From positions 424,289,781 through 424,353,780 of the forward strand of contig NC_085140.1 of NCBI RefSeq assembly GCF_024139115.2: a DNA stretch of 64,000 nucleotides, read 5' to 3'. The notes under the pieces were generated by a model. The model saw only the letters and a program-made list of their open reading frames with translations, was not told where the DNA came from and did not search any database. The translations under genes and the position numbers were made by a program. The first letter of the stretch is position 1. Every line of letters starts with the position of its first letter. This document shows, in pieces, positions 54,160 to 64,000 of the stretch. Source of the DNA: Armigeres subalbatus (lineage: Eukaryota > Arthropoda > Insecta > Diptera > Culicidae).

Positions 54160-54713
54160 TTTCGCGAAACGCTTCCAGCTCTTCTGCTGACACCTTTCCG
54201 CTGGTACGATGCGCTATTTCAGCTTTCGAAAATGGCCGTCGTTATTTCTCACTTCACCACGAAATTCTTCTGGCTTTTCTGCCAACACTTTTCCGCGGCA
54301 GCGATGCGTTTATTCGGCCTTCGAAAATGGCCGTCGTTATTTTACACAATCCCACGAAATTCTTCTGGCTCTTCAGCCAACACTTTTCCGCAGGTGCTAC
54401 GCACTGATTCGGCCTTCAAAATGGCCGTCGATTTTTACATCGCACCACGAAATGCTTCCGGCTTCTCCGTCAACACTTTTCAGCGGGCACGATGCATCAA
54501 TTTTTCCTCTAAAGGGCACTTCGGTTCGTGAGCGAAATTCGGATTGCGCGTATCACTGAAGGCAACCGGCCCCAATGGCTGATTGTTCACTTCTCGGTTC
54601 ACTCGCCAACCAAAACTTCGTTCATCTCGCGAACCGCACCAAATATCTGCACTTTAGCACGAAATATCCACTTATCCCACGCGAAATCCACTATCCGGAT
54701 CGATCGGACCAAA
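54160..54713 (-). other. BEL 5' leader with imperfect tandem repeats
   Basis: Untranslated leader of about 550 bp. In plus-strand reading it contains four copies of a unit of about 95 bp: CGAAATTCTTCTGGCT or a variant, CAACACTTTTC, then CGGCCTTCGAAAATGGCCGT or a variant (near 54170, 54265, 54355, 54445). The repeats may act as an internal control or packaging region; function unknown. Confidence 0.65.
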
Positions 54714-54969
54714 TGTTACTTCGGGAGTTCAGTGGTCTAAATAAAAACTTAATGGACTGTAATTTTCAAATAACTCTACATCCGTACTTCACAACGGTCT
54801 TTATTCAAGTGAAAGAAAAAATACATTTTGCTGGTGCCCTAACCGGAAATACAAATTGCAATGCATATCAAGCAAATCTGTTCTGTCAAGAAATTAAACG
54901 AGGGGTTAACCTGTGTAGCTTGCACGGAAAACAACTAATACTCATTTACATCCTATTTTTGGGTAAACA
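54714..54969 (-). repeat. BEL 5' LTR (256 bp)
   Basis: Same ends as the 3' LTR; 11 bp longer owing to an indel around 54892-54910 (TAAACGAGGGGT region). About 4 percent substitutions by eye. Confidence 0.92.
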
Positions 54970-55436
54970 ACGCTTATAAGGCTGGTAGTTCTCTACGGAC
55001 ACGAGACCTGGACGATGCTCGTGAAGGACCAACGCGCACTGGGAGTTTTCGAAAGGAAAGTGTTGCGTACCATCTATGGTGGGGTGCAGATGGCGGACGG
55101 TACGTGGAGGAGGCGAATGAACCACGAGTTGCATCAGCTGTAGGGAGAACCATCCATCGTTCACACCGCGAAAATCGGAAGACTGCGGTGGGCCGGGCAC
55201 GTAGCCAGAATGTCGGACAGTAATCCGGTGAAAATGGTTCTCGACAACGATCCGACGGGAACAAGAAGGCGAGGTGCACAGCGGGCAAGGTGGATCGATC
55301 AGGTGGAGGACGACTTGCGGACCCTCCGCAGACTGCGTGGTTGACGAAGTGCAGCCATGGACCGAGCTGAATGGAGAAGTCTTTTATGTGCAGCACAGGC
55401 CACTCCGGCCTTAGTCTGATGATAAATAAATAAATT
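54970..55436 (+). pseudogene. RTE C-terminal part and 3' tail (after BEL)
   Basis: Continues the RT from TLIRLVVLYGHETWTMLVKD through RTIYGGVQMADGTWRRRMNH to IGRLRWAGHVARMSDSNPVK and RRRGAQRARWIDQVEDDLRT, with an internal TAG near 55141. Ends in a TAAATAAATAAA tail. Confidence 0.85.
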
Positions 55437-55880
55437 ATGGCTAGCGTGGAAAGCTGGATTCTAGCAGTCCTCAAGAGGGGCCCCATCGTGGTCAGAGTCG
55501 ACATTAGCGCCACGATATGTCCTGACGTCGATAATGTCGGAGTAGTGCCATCCATCAATCAGAACGTGGTCGATTTGTGACTCTGTCTGCAGTGGTGATC
55601 TCCAGGTATACCTATACGGGAGGCTGTGTTGCAAGTAGGTGCTGCGGATGGCTATATTCTTGGAGGCGGCGAAATCAATTAGTCGTAGGCCGTTTTCGTT
55701 CGTCAGCCGCTGAGCGCTGAACTTCCCAATAGTCGGTCTAAACTTCTCCTCTTGGCCAACCTGAGCGTTCAAATCTCCTATGATTATTTTGACGTCGTGG
55801 CTTGGGCAGCTGTCGTACTCACGTTCCAGCTGCGCGTAGAATGCGTCCTTATCATCATCAGTGCTTCCGAGTGTGGGCTA
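55437..55880 (-). pseudogene. RTE endonuclease fragment (minus strand)
   Basis: Minus strand: DKDAFYAQLEREYDSCPSHD, VKIIIGDLNAQVGQEEKF, LIDFAASKNIAIRSTYLQHS, LQTESQIDHVLIDGWHYSDI and DVRTYRGANVDSDHD. These are APE endonuclease motifs of another RTE copy, which keeps SDH. The left edge shares ATTATGGCTAGCGTGGAAAG with the RTE copies at 43.8 and 45.7 kb. No RT follows. Confidence 0.8.
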
Positions 55881-56575
55881 TGGACTAAGTATGCAGAGTG
55901 GCTTAGAAATACCATATCTTTATGCCCGCCAAGTTTCATTCGATTCTGAGATGGTGCTGTCAACCGCTGGTCGAGTTTGCGCGAAATTCGTCTATAGTAT
56001 AATAGTTTCTAATGCAGACAAATTAAGATCTGTGAAGCGGGGCAAAGTTCGTTTAGTCGATACAGAAAACTAGATCTGTAAGTATAAAATCGGTCTATTT
56101 GTGTACCAGATCAACTGAATTAATGCTAAAATTGAATTACTGTTTTGAGTGTGTGGAACAACTTATTCCAAAAAGAGTTTTCGATATGTTGTCACGGACT
56201 CCTCCTCCCAATACCAGTTTTATGTGGTTAAAATTAACGGCAAACAATAGAAATCATCCATAAACTTCGTGGTTATTTTATCAAGATTCAAACACTAGTC
56301 AAGCTTTGTCACGTTTTCAAGATTGGCCACATCATGACGAGGCACATAGTCCTTTTAGGTCTACAGGTGCCTTATATCGGCGCCAAACTGCTTACAGAAT
56401 GCTTTTTTCATTGCTTTGGCCACAAAACTTAATCTAACTTGACGACGATGAAATCATGCTGGAACGACTGGCCGACGAAGGAAATGTTAATTAAAATTTC
56501 GGTATATATTCAGCAAATCCACACCTTTCCACAGCCATAACACTTGGAGAATGTTTCCCTATACATAATACTAAC
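55881..56575. other. DUS1L intron, unassigned stretch
   Basis: No feature recognised. Confidence 0.4.
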
Positions 56576-56700
56576 TAGGGGAAACCGCCAAATGTTGAAC
56601 GACTAATTTCTTCGCCTATTGTTGAACTCCCATAAGAAATGCACGTGCGTTCAACAATAGGCGAAGAAATTAGCCGTTCAACATTTGGCAAATTACCCTA
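56576..56700. mobile_element. Nearly perfect hairpin MITE (121 bp, TA duplication)
   Basis: TA at 56576-56577 and 56699-56700. The arms GCCAAATGTTGAACG...AATTTCTTCGCCTATTG and their inverse leave a loop of only about 25 bases. A transcript would fold into one long hairpin, as in MITE-derived small-RNA loci. Confidence 0.8.
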
Positions 56701-57849
56701 TTTGCTGCTATTGAGGAGCTTTGGCACCGCCATTCATCAACTGTCGATCCAATACTGATTTTTAGAAGCTGAAATTTTATTTATCATCCCTCATCGCACC
56801 TACCTCTCTGTTTCTATTATTCATCGTGCGGTTGGCTGCTATCAACAAGTTGGAAACCGTTGGTGTTGATAATGGAAAGCCAGAATAAAAAAGCCATCTA
56901 CATATAGATTCCTACGCATAAAAGGGGAAAAGAGGGATTGATGTATGACGGTTGGCTTAGAAAGTCCGACAACCGTCAAGACCGAACACAGGATGCCATC
57001 ACTCATTTTTTGGTTTCCATTGCGAATATCAATAGCTTATAGGCCTGGAGGGTGCCTATTTTCACACTCCCACACATAAATTTCGCGGTTTGCAAAGTGC
57101 TCTTCAGCGTATATTTTGATTAAGGCAATTTCTAAATTCTGGGAACGTAATTCTAGTAGGTATTTAAAGTAGGAGTAATTGTATGTGCAGAATTGACTTC
57201 AATTACTTCAATTACTAACCTAAGCATTCGGTATAACAGTTATATCGAAGAGCAACATATTCAAGGGCAATGAACCTTCGTAACCCCCCGGACGTATTTA
57301 ATACGATGGTACCGGATCGTGTAACAATCTTGCCATCTTCCAATTGGCAATCCTACGTCTTTGTTCCAAAGACTCAGTGAAGTTGTGTCATTACTAAGTT
57401 GATAATTTAAGTTTTTTTTCAGACAAGGTGATTAAAATAGTTTGAGAGAACAAATCAATAGAATAACTTTAATGTTGAAACTATCCACAAAGTACAAAGG
57501 ATTCTACAATGCAAAGACACGCACGGTTCAGACATAGAACAAAATCATCTCCTATATTCCAACGCATTCCCCACAGAACAGAAATCCGATGGCGTACGAC
57601 GTGCTTATGAGACGTGACCAAAAGCCGTACCACAATTCAATGATAGGGGAGAGTGCCAAACAATGTAATAGTTGATTCTTTCCATCAGATACACATAGTA
57701 TGATAACGATTCGTGTTGTAAAGTGGCTCATGAAAATTGCGAATTACTCTTGTCTCAATCTTCCACTTCATGTCATTAATTACTAAACTCCCCTATTTGA
57801 GTGTGTGACTGTGTGTGCTTATGCTGCTAAAATCGAATTTCACGCTTAC
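56701..57849. other. DUS1L intron, right part
   Basis: Mostly unassigned. 57645-57798 has short inverse ends (TAGGGGAG and CTCCCCTA), a possible further MITE. The GTAAGC donor of the catalytic exon lies at 57841-57849 (read on the minus strand). Confidence 0.4.
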
Positions 57850-58009
57850 CGATTTCCTTAAGTAGGTCCCATTCATCCTGCAGGAAGGCACCATAATGGC
57901 CCCGTTTGGCAATCGCCTGCGGACAGCCGAGATTGATATCGATTGCGTCGCAGTGGTCCTGAGCCAGCAAGGCAGCCTCCACCAGCACCTTCGGGTCGTT
58001 GCCGCAAAA
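57850..58009 (-). CDS. DUS1L: tRNA-dihydrouridine synthase 1-like, catalytic-cysteine exon
   Basis: A 160-nt exon with acceptor TTTCGCAG and donor GTAAGC (minus strand). It encodes [40 protein letters not shown] and [13 protein letters not shown]. The Cys of NLGCPQ-IA-RG is the conserved catalytic acid of dihydrouridine synthases, which reduce uridine in the tRNA D-loop using NAD(P)H and FMN. DUS1-type enzymes act on positions 16/17 (family knowledge). Confidence 0.95.
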
Positions 58010-58044
58010 CTGCGAAAGACGGAATCGAAAGAGGCACTGTTAGG

Positions 58045-58183
58045 ATTCCGCCAAACCTACGCGTCGCAATTTATTTAATGCTGCAAAGTCGCTCCGCTGT
58101 AGTTCGGAATTTGGCATAAAATACTGCATACATCGGTTTCAGCAACAGAGACAAACGCGTCGCGTAGGTTTGGGGGAACCTTT
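58045..58183. repeat. MITE in the short DUS1L intron
   Basis: CCAAACCTACGCG near 58052 is inverse to CGCGTAGGTTTGG near 58159, with looser pairing outward (AGGATTCCG, GGGAACCT). About 140 bp, only 35 bp from the exon acceptor at 58010. Confidence 0.65.
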
Positions 58184-58531
58184 AAGAGAAATCATCAGAA
58201 ATAGTATGTTTGTGCATACGTATGTGACTCCAAACGAGTGTGGTAAAACATGGTCAGTTATTAGTAGGACTGCGATTATTGTCGATGGGTGACAAATCCA
58301 AAGTGAGCAATATCGAACAAAATGACCGGTTTATTGGTCGTCATCGGCATCAGTTTATGTCGCAGTACACTTGCCACCCAACCTAGCACGTGCTGCTTGC
58401 ACCGATGTCGTTCCAGCTGTGACGGGTGGATGATTGAAAATCCTGTGCTCCCCGCCAGGGAGTCATTTCCTCTGTAGCCAGCAACTAATAGCCCATCAAA
58501 GACATCCCTAAGCACATTAAACGGTGCTTAC

Positions 58532-58702
58532 CTGAATGATGAGTGGTCGATCTTCGGGGCACGTTTGCAACGAATCCTTCCGGTACTTTGGATCCTTGCT
58601 GAAGCAGCTGCTGTGGAACATTGGCGAGTAGCACAGTTGGGCACCGTGGCGGCGGCTCAACAAACGCCAGGCCAGTTCGCTGGCATCTACCATTGGAGCT
58701 AC
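58532..58702 (-). CDS. DUS1L: tRNA-dihydrouridine synthase 1-like, N-terminal barrel exon
   Basis: A 171-nt exon, 57 codons, phase 0 at both ends. Acceptor CTCCAACAG, donor GTAAGC on the minus strand. It encodes [40 protein letters not shown] and [15 protein letters not shown] is the FMN-binding first strand of the barrel. The preceding short exon with the start codon was not found between 58.7 and 64 kb and may lie beyond the window. Confidence 0.93.
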
Positions 58703-59189
58703 CTGTTGGAGTATTAAAGTAACGTATAATAGACTGGTACAAAAGTAGAAGCATAAGTATTAGAGCGCTAGAGGCGTTGTAACCCCATACAGCATTTGTG
58801 ATCAACTTGGTTCAACCATAGTAACCCGGATTTGACTCTTCCTTGATCGAATGGTCCAAGAAAATTAAAAATCCGTCGAGAAACGGCTGAGATATTAACG
58901 ATCAAAGTCTATCATATTTTCGTGACGTTTTTCGATTTTTTGAAATCGTAAAGTGTACCCCAATATAGAAAAGACAGACGTAGTTCTACGTAAAAAATCA
59001 ACTCGGCCCAAGAACTTCAAGTCGGACCGTGCTGCCAAAAGACCAGGAGCCTTTTTTTAGAATATTTGAATCTTTCATCGTTAATAGGAAAACTGTCTAA
59101 TACGTTTACGCTATGTCGTTATTTATAAATCTCTCGATTTCAAAAAGTGAACAAAATATTGTTTTAAGTGTTTGTAAGGAATTTAAAAA
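58703..59189. other. Stretch upstream of the visible DUS1L exons
   Basis: AT-rich. No exon with an N-terminal DUS1L signature recognised. Confidence 0.4.
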
Positions 59190-59385
59190 AGCCTAGAGGT
59201 AAGATGTGCGGATATGAAGCAAGGCCATGCTGAGGGTGGCTGGGTTCGATTTCCGGTGCCGGTCTAGGCAATTTTCGATTTGGAAGTTGTCTCGACTTCC
59301 CTGGGCATAAAAGTATCATCGTGTAATGCCTCAGGATATACGAATGCAAAAATGGTAACTTGGTAACCATTGGTAACTAATTGAT
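59190..59385 (+). mobile_element. tRNA-derived SINE fragment
   Basis: GCTGGGTTCGATTTCCGGTG is a tRNA-type B box. It is followed by GACTTCCCTGGGCATAAAAG and ATACGAATGCAAAAATGGTA, a 3' body I recognise as a common culicine SINE. The 5' A-box part is poor and the 3' end is cut near 59385. Confidence 0.6.
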
Positions 59386-59559
59386 GCAGCTGCTCACCAG
59401 TGGTGGAAATACTCGCTTAACGAGTAGGAGAAGAGTATAATTTTGCCCACCAGAAACACTGCATACGCGCGAACCTGCTGCTTGCATTTTCTTGGTGCTT
59501 GCTTTGTTCGCGAGTATAGGCAGAGCAAACACAATGAGTATGGCAGTATTTTGTTGGCG

Positions 59560-60027
59560 AGTAAAAATAACGTTCGCCAGTTCCTCCGGGATTTCCTGCA
59601 GGAATTCCTCCGGAAGTTCCTTCAAGAGTTCCCCTGGAAGTTCCTCAAGGAATTCCTCAGTGAGTTCATCCAGGAATTCCTCCAGGAGTTCATCCAGGAA
59701 TTCCTCCCTAAGTTCCCCCGGAAGATCCTCCAGGAATTCCTCCCTAAGTTCCCCCAGAAGATCCTCCAGGAATTCCTCCCTAAGTTCCCCCGGAAGAGTT
59801 CCTGCGGAAGTTCCTCCAGGAATTCCTGCGGAAGTACCTCCAGGGATTCCTGCGGAAGTAACTCCATGAATTCCTGCGGAAGTACCTCCGGATCTTCCTC
59901 CAGGATTCCGGAAGTTCCGCCAGGAATTACTCCGGAAGTTCCTGCAGGAACTCTCTCAGAAGTTTTTAGGAATCGTTTATAATAGCAATCTGAATTAACT
60001 GCGAAGAGTAATGTGATCTATAGAACT
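59560..60027. repeat. Minisatellite block 1 with 3' flank
   Basis: Units of about 12 and 24 bp (TTCCTCCAGGAATTCC, CGGAAG) repeat from 59575 to 59960. A unique-looking 3' flank follows: TTTTTAGGAATCG to GTGATCTATAGAAC. The open frames across it on both strands are repeat artefacts. Confidence 0.85.
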
Positions 60028-60659
60028 ATAAATTGTCCTCGTAATATATGGACAGCCTGGCCTCAGAAAACTGGCCTTTTCTGGAACTATGGACGAAGCA
60101 AATGGCTTGAAGTATCACATTATTTATCAAATACGCGCTTTCTCTAATAATTTTTAAAGTTTTACATTGCTTTTGTAGAAATCAAGAAAAAATACAAACA
60201 TTGCTTAGAAGCAAAGGCAACAGTTTAATGGCAATGTTTTAAATTCAATATTCATAGTAATCGTAGAATTCAATACCACTTAGGAAATCCTGTCATAAAT
60301 GGTTTTCGTCTAAATATTGAATTCCAGACAAGAAACTTTATAATTCTTTGCTACTCCCTGAAAATGTTCCCTTCGTCATACAATATTTCTGACTAAGAGT
60401 TAGAATCGTTTAACAAAGAAGTATATTTCTCCACAGCAATGGATTGAAATGTATTGCAAAATCCAGACTTTTCCACAAATTTTACATTTATTTGGTTTCC
60501 TACGAAAATATGGGGCCTAAAATACAAACCTACAACTGCTCTTTATGCTTTAATGGAAAAGTGTTTGCTTCTTCGAGCAGATACCTGATTTCAGAGAAGA
60601 CACGTTCCTAGTTTAGAGAAGTTGAGTGTATTGTTTTAGCGTGTTGTTATTGACTTGTT
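60028..60659. other. Spacer between minisatellite blocks
   Basis: AT-rich, unassigned. Confidence 0.4.
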
Positions 60660-60956
60660 ATTGAAGTTCCTCCAGGAATTCCTGCGGAAGTTCCTCCAGG
60701 AATTCCTGTGGAAGTTCCTCTAGGAATTCCTCCGGAAGCTCCTTCAGAAATTTCTCCGGAAGCTCCTCCAGGAATTCCTCCGGAAGTTTTTCCAGGAATT
60801 CCTCAGGAAGCTCCTCCGGATCTTCCTCCAGGGTTCCGGAAGTTTCGCCAGGAATTACTCCGGAAGTTTCTGCAGGAACTCTCCCAGAAGTTTTTAGGAA
60901 TCGTTTATTATAGCAATCTGAATTAACTGCGAAGAGTAATGTGATCTATAGAACAA
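60660..60956. repeat. Minisatellite block 2 with the same 3' flank
   Basis: Same TTCCTCCAGGAATTCC units (60664-60890), followed by the same flank of about 67 bp as block 1 (TTTTTAGGAATCG to GTGATCTATAGAAC). The shared flank shows duplication of a larger unit. Confidence 0.85.
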
Positions 60957-62040
60957 TATCAGGAACACTTTCTCCCTTTTTTTTGCTAAAGCTGACCGAA
61001 ATGCTACACCGAATTTTCCTCAGGAACTGTATACTTATTACGCTTCAAACGACCAACTTGTTCAACTGACCATTTCTCCGCATGTTCCAGAACATTTTGA
61101 AGAATCACTTAGTCATCTGGCCATCCGAAATGAATGAGTCTTTGTATTGATCTTGCTCGCTCATGGCTACAACACTCAATTTCTAAAAAGCCGCAGCTTT
61201 GTAAGACAAATTATCGGAATCGACAACTTCTTTGGTCCGGAACTTCCGGAGGACCACTTACAGGTCTTCCAGGATCAATAGGTGGTCCTTGAACATAATT
61301 TTGCTCTCATATTGCTATAAAAAAATGAACACTGCTTCGGATGTTCCGTATGTCCTCCCGGAGGACCTGTTAGTGGCCACCTGGGGTCAATGAGTGAGTG
61401 ATTAGAAATAGTCGCATCTTACTGGGGCAAATGGGAAGAATCAACCAGTTCTCCGGGTGTTCCAGAACTTCCGGAAGACCACTGGGGTCACAGAGATCAA
61501 TGAGTGGTAAGATCGATAAAAAATAAGATGAGAAACAAGGCCCTTAGATCATTTCAAGAAGATTGATACCCATATTGTTGGGGTTCCATTGAAAAATGCT
61601 TATGACCTCTCTCGACCCCTCTGGCAGGGCTGGTAGCGATCAATGCTGCTCAAAATAGTGACTTTACTGTCCAACGTTGTCGAAAAAAGAGACCAAATAG
61701 TGACCTTCATTTGCAGAAAAAGTGACCAAATAGTAACTTTCAAGATCTCAAAACTCATGTATGATTTGAATCTTGGTGAATTCTTGCATAATTCGAATCA
61801 TCCAACTAATTCACCTCAGGAAGTTTTGTATTTTCGCCTCGATTGATTTTTCGTCAAATGAGTGAAACGAAGGGATTATGCATGAAAAACTCAAGCTCCT
61901 TTAAAACTGCAAACGAGTTTACTCGCGCGTGAGAACTTTATGAATGAGATTTGGAATGGTTTTACCAGTAACACTTGCTGTTGTAGAAAAAGTGATCAAG
62001 TTAAGAACAAGGCGGTGAGTCACGAATTGTTACACGGTTT
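60957..62040. repeat. Degenerate GTTCCGGAACTTCCGG-type repeat and flanks
   Basis: Diverged copies of a unit of about 110-150 bp occur near 61070, 61225, 61335 and 61440. They contain TTCC(A/G)GAAC, GGA(G/A)GACCAC and ATCAATGAGTGG. A GACCAAATAGTGAC motif recurs at 61660-61740. No coding evidence. Confidence 0.5.
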
Positions 62041-62690
62041 TGTTGGAATACCAGATATTGTAGGACACCTCGGTGTTGATAAAAGATAGCTGGGAAGCAG
62101 GTGCCCGGCGGAATCCATTAGAAGGTCGGACCCTATTAATATTTTGGTTTTACACTGGTTTCATAACACTCTTGAAGGGTAAAATGTGATCTTCTAGAGC
62201 GTTATAAAACTTAAAATGTTACTTGGAGAATGTTCGGTTGGTTGCTGGCTGAGCAAGAATCTAGTAGGATGAATGCACGTAGCTGGTGAGCAGAACATCG
62301 AGACGCGTTGTGTATGCATTGGAGACGGGCCACTTGTACAGGTGCATGTGCTAGAGAAGTACGACCATTTGTACGAGCAACGGAAATATACCAGGGATTG
62401 TTTTGCAAGGAGGAGGCGTAGCCTCAGCGTTAGAAGGAGCAAAGAGTGTCGCGATGCGTCCACCCTAAGGAGGAGTGTTGGAATACCAGATAGTGTGGGA
62501 CTCCTCGGTTTTGATGGAAGATAGGTAGGAAGCAGGGACCGGCTAGTTATACTTGCTTTTGGTTAGATATGTGGAAGATTGTTATTGATATATTGTATAT
62601 ACCCGTTGATTGAATGAAGAGAACTGAAGCTGCTGGCAAAATTAACAGCCTGCCGTGGAGCAGAGGGAACTTCAATATTGCTTTATCTTT
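62041..62690 (+). mobile_element. copia-type LTR scraps
   Basis: TGTTGGAATACCAGATA opens at 62041 and again at 62476; the two agree over about 65 bp. The second is preceded by a purine tract AAGGAGGAG (62467-62475), as before a 3' LTR. The LTR itself would run to about 62690. The 365 bases between hold a short open frame ending at the tract but no catalytic motif. Confidence 0.55.
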
Positions 62691-64000
62691 GTAAGGGAGT
62701 TTAAATTTAAACAACAATTTTGCAACAAGTTGTACATTATTGTGGGGAACGATGTTTTGTATGACTTCGAACTTTTTCCTACAACCTCTGTATGTGAAAA
62801 TGCCTTTTTATGATTGAAAATCATGTAATAATTGCTAGATATAGAATTTTTTCGAAAATATAATCGAAATTAGATTCATCTGTTCATTTGAAAAACTTTA
62901 AAAAATAAAATTATGCCATTCAAAAAATAAGACTGTTTCTAGAAATAGCACTGCTGCATCATAAAATATATTATGAACATTAATGGACAAATAAAGCGAC
63001 CGTAGTAACAAATTTAAATATATTTTTGAGATTAAAGACTCGACGTAAGATGTAGAGAAAAACTTTCGAAGTTCCTTTATGAAATCAGGGGTTTCTTATG
63101 CTTAATCTAATAATTCTACTAAACAATACTTTCTAAATGAGAATCTTAAGGTGATTATACAATCAAGCCATGTGGTGAGTTTCAAATTCACCACACGGTT
63201 TTCTACTCCTATTATCAAAAGTTCAAGTCCAGCGTAATACTTTTCGTACAATGCTGAAATTAAAGTCGATTGCTTAACATGAGTAATCAAACGATCTACG
63301 AATGTTTCATCCCCATGGGCGTTGTTGTTCTCTCAATTCGTGCTCTTGAAAAATCACTAGAAAAAGCACGTGGTTTCCAAGATGGCCGATTTGTGGCTTT
63401 GTTGTATAACCACCTTAAATGTATTAAATTTGCATCGGGATTACATTAATTCACAATTAACCATAGTACAGATTTCTACCAGAGGCCAAATAATCATTTT
63501 TGAATCTAAATAGTTTGTTCAGGCTTCCAAAATTCCTTAAAAAGAAGTTTCTTCGGAGTATCAAACGGTAGTTCAAATTCAAAATTTCAAAATATTGAAA
63601 ATTTCACTGTTATTTTATTTATCATCAGAATATATTTGGTGGAAACTTCAAGATGCGATCGTTTGAACAGTTCCTCGCTCAATATTGGTTTTTTTGAAGC
63701 ATCAGAAAATTCATGTAGAATTATAAAGATTCAATTTCAATAGTTCAATTGATTATGGAGTTTAATAGTTTTTTTTTCAAACATATTATAAAATCAACAA
63801 AGTCTGTTAGATTTTGAAATATGTTTGAATTCACGATCGCATTCTGCTTACCTCACATTACATGCATGAATGGAATAGAACATAGAACATAGAATCTGTA
63901 CATTAAATTACTATTGGAAATCTAATAACTGAGGCTTAAAAGCTGGTCAAGTATTAGTGGGAATTTAAAGACAAGAAGAAGCTAAGAGCGACTTTCGGGC
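62691..64000. other. Right end of the window, unassigned
   Basis: AT-rich. No coding, RNA or repeat structure recognised. Confidence 0.4.

Larger units (their letters stand above)
48302..54969 (-). mobile_element. BEL/Pao LTR retrotransposon, coding-intact (6,668 bp)
   Basis: Minus-strand element with LTRs that, in its own direction, begin TGTTTACCC and end AAGTAACA, a 5-bp ACGCT target duplication and one uninterrupted gag-pol ORF of 1,878 codons. A purine tract (CCGGGGGGAGAA, minus strand) borders the 3' LTR. The inner border of the 5' LTR reads TTTGGTCCGATCG, a possible primer site whose tRNA I cannot name. LTRs differ by about 10 substitutions and an 11-bp indel. Confidence 0.95.
45641..55436 (+). 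mobile_element. RTE-type LINE (plus strand), split by a BEL/Pao insertion
   Basis: The 5' end (45641-45700) is shared with the minus-strand RTE at 43.8 kb. APE endonuclease and RT follow up to 48301. The element then resumes at 54970 after the BEL insertion and runs to a TGATGATAAATAAATAAATT tail near 55420-55436. A tail of short tandem repeats in place of poly(A) fits RTE elements. Without the insertion it is about 3.1 kb. Confidence 0.85.

Noticed and set aside
57896..58078. 60-codon plus-strand frame at the DUS1L exon
   Set aside because: Antisense shadow of the conserved catalytic exon.
59443..59982. 179-codon frame of EFLQEFL-type repeats, and its antisense
   Set aside because: Produced by the minisatellite; period of 12 or 24 bases keeps all frames open.

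Overview
The window looks like a mosquito chromosome segment, most probably Aedes (Aedes/Ochlerotatus-like). Two conserved host genes have short, well-spliced exons separated by introns full of transposons. The repeat fauna is typical of culicine genomes: RTE- and Jockey-type LINEs, BEL/Pao, Ty3/Gypsy and Ty1/copia LTR elements, a Penelope-like element, a tRNA-type SINE, and many MITEs with TA, TTAA or 3-bp duplications. No bacterial-type genes, rRNA, tRNA or CRISPR arrays were found. The species is inferred; nothing in the sequence names it.

Host gene 1 (+ strand, about 5.2-25.05 kb) is the C-terminal half of kismet, the CHD6-9 class chromatin remodeller. Nine exons can be joined with GT..AG introns and fully consistent reading phase. 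They encode roughly 2,490 residues downstream of the chromodomains and helicase, which lie outside the window to the left. The exons carry the conserved post-helicase blocks, an SANT/Myb-like segment, a BRK domain, two PxDLS motifs and a very long Ser/Gln/Ala-rich tail. The largest intron (9.4-18.1 kb) holds several MITEs, a foldback element and LINE relics.

Host gene 2 (- strand, exons from 58.70 down to 40.03 kb) is a DUS1L-type tRNA-dihydrouridine synthase. Six exons are visible; the first coding exon is upstream of 58.7 kb and was not found. Its 16.5-kb intron (41.36-57.85 kb) contains a head-to-head pair of RTE LINEs. One of these carries an intact BEL/Pao retrotransposon with an 1,878-residue ORF, inserted with a 5-bp target duplication.

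Between the two genes (26-40 kb) is a transposon nest: Jockey LINE fragments, then a minus-strand copia element split by a plus-strand Ty3/Gypsy element. The Gypsy element has two identical 239-bp LTRs and a GTTTG target duplication. Next to it is the 3' end of another LTR element that carries a MITE. The left edge (1-1.14 kb) is a decayed Penelope-like element followed by a hammerhead-ribozyme-like motif. Similar motifs recur as divergent pairs at 2.4-2.6 kb and 14.4-14.5 kb, and I consider these the most interesting non-coding structures here. The right end (59-62.7 kb) holds a SINE fragment, two minisatellite blocks with a shared 3' flank, and LTR scraps.

Boundaries were read by eye. Exon edges are supported by phase and splice sites, but transposon and repeat edges may be off by a few bases.
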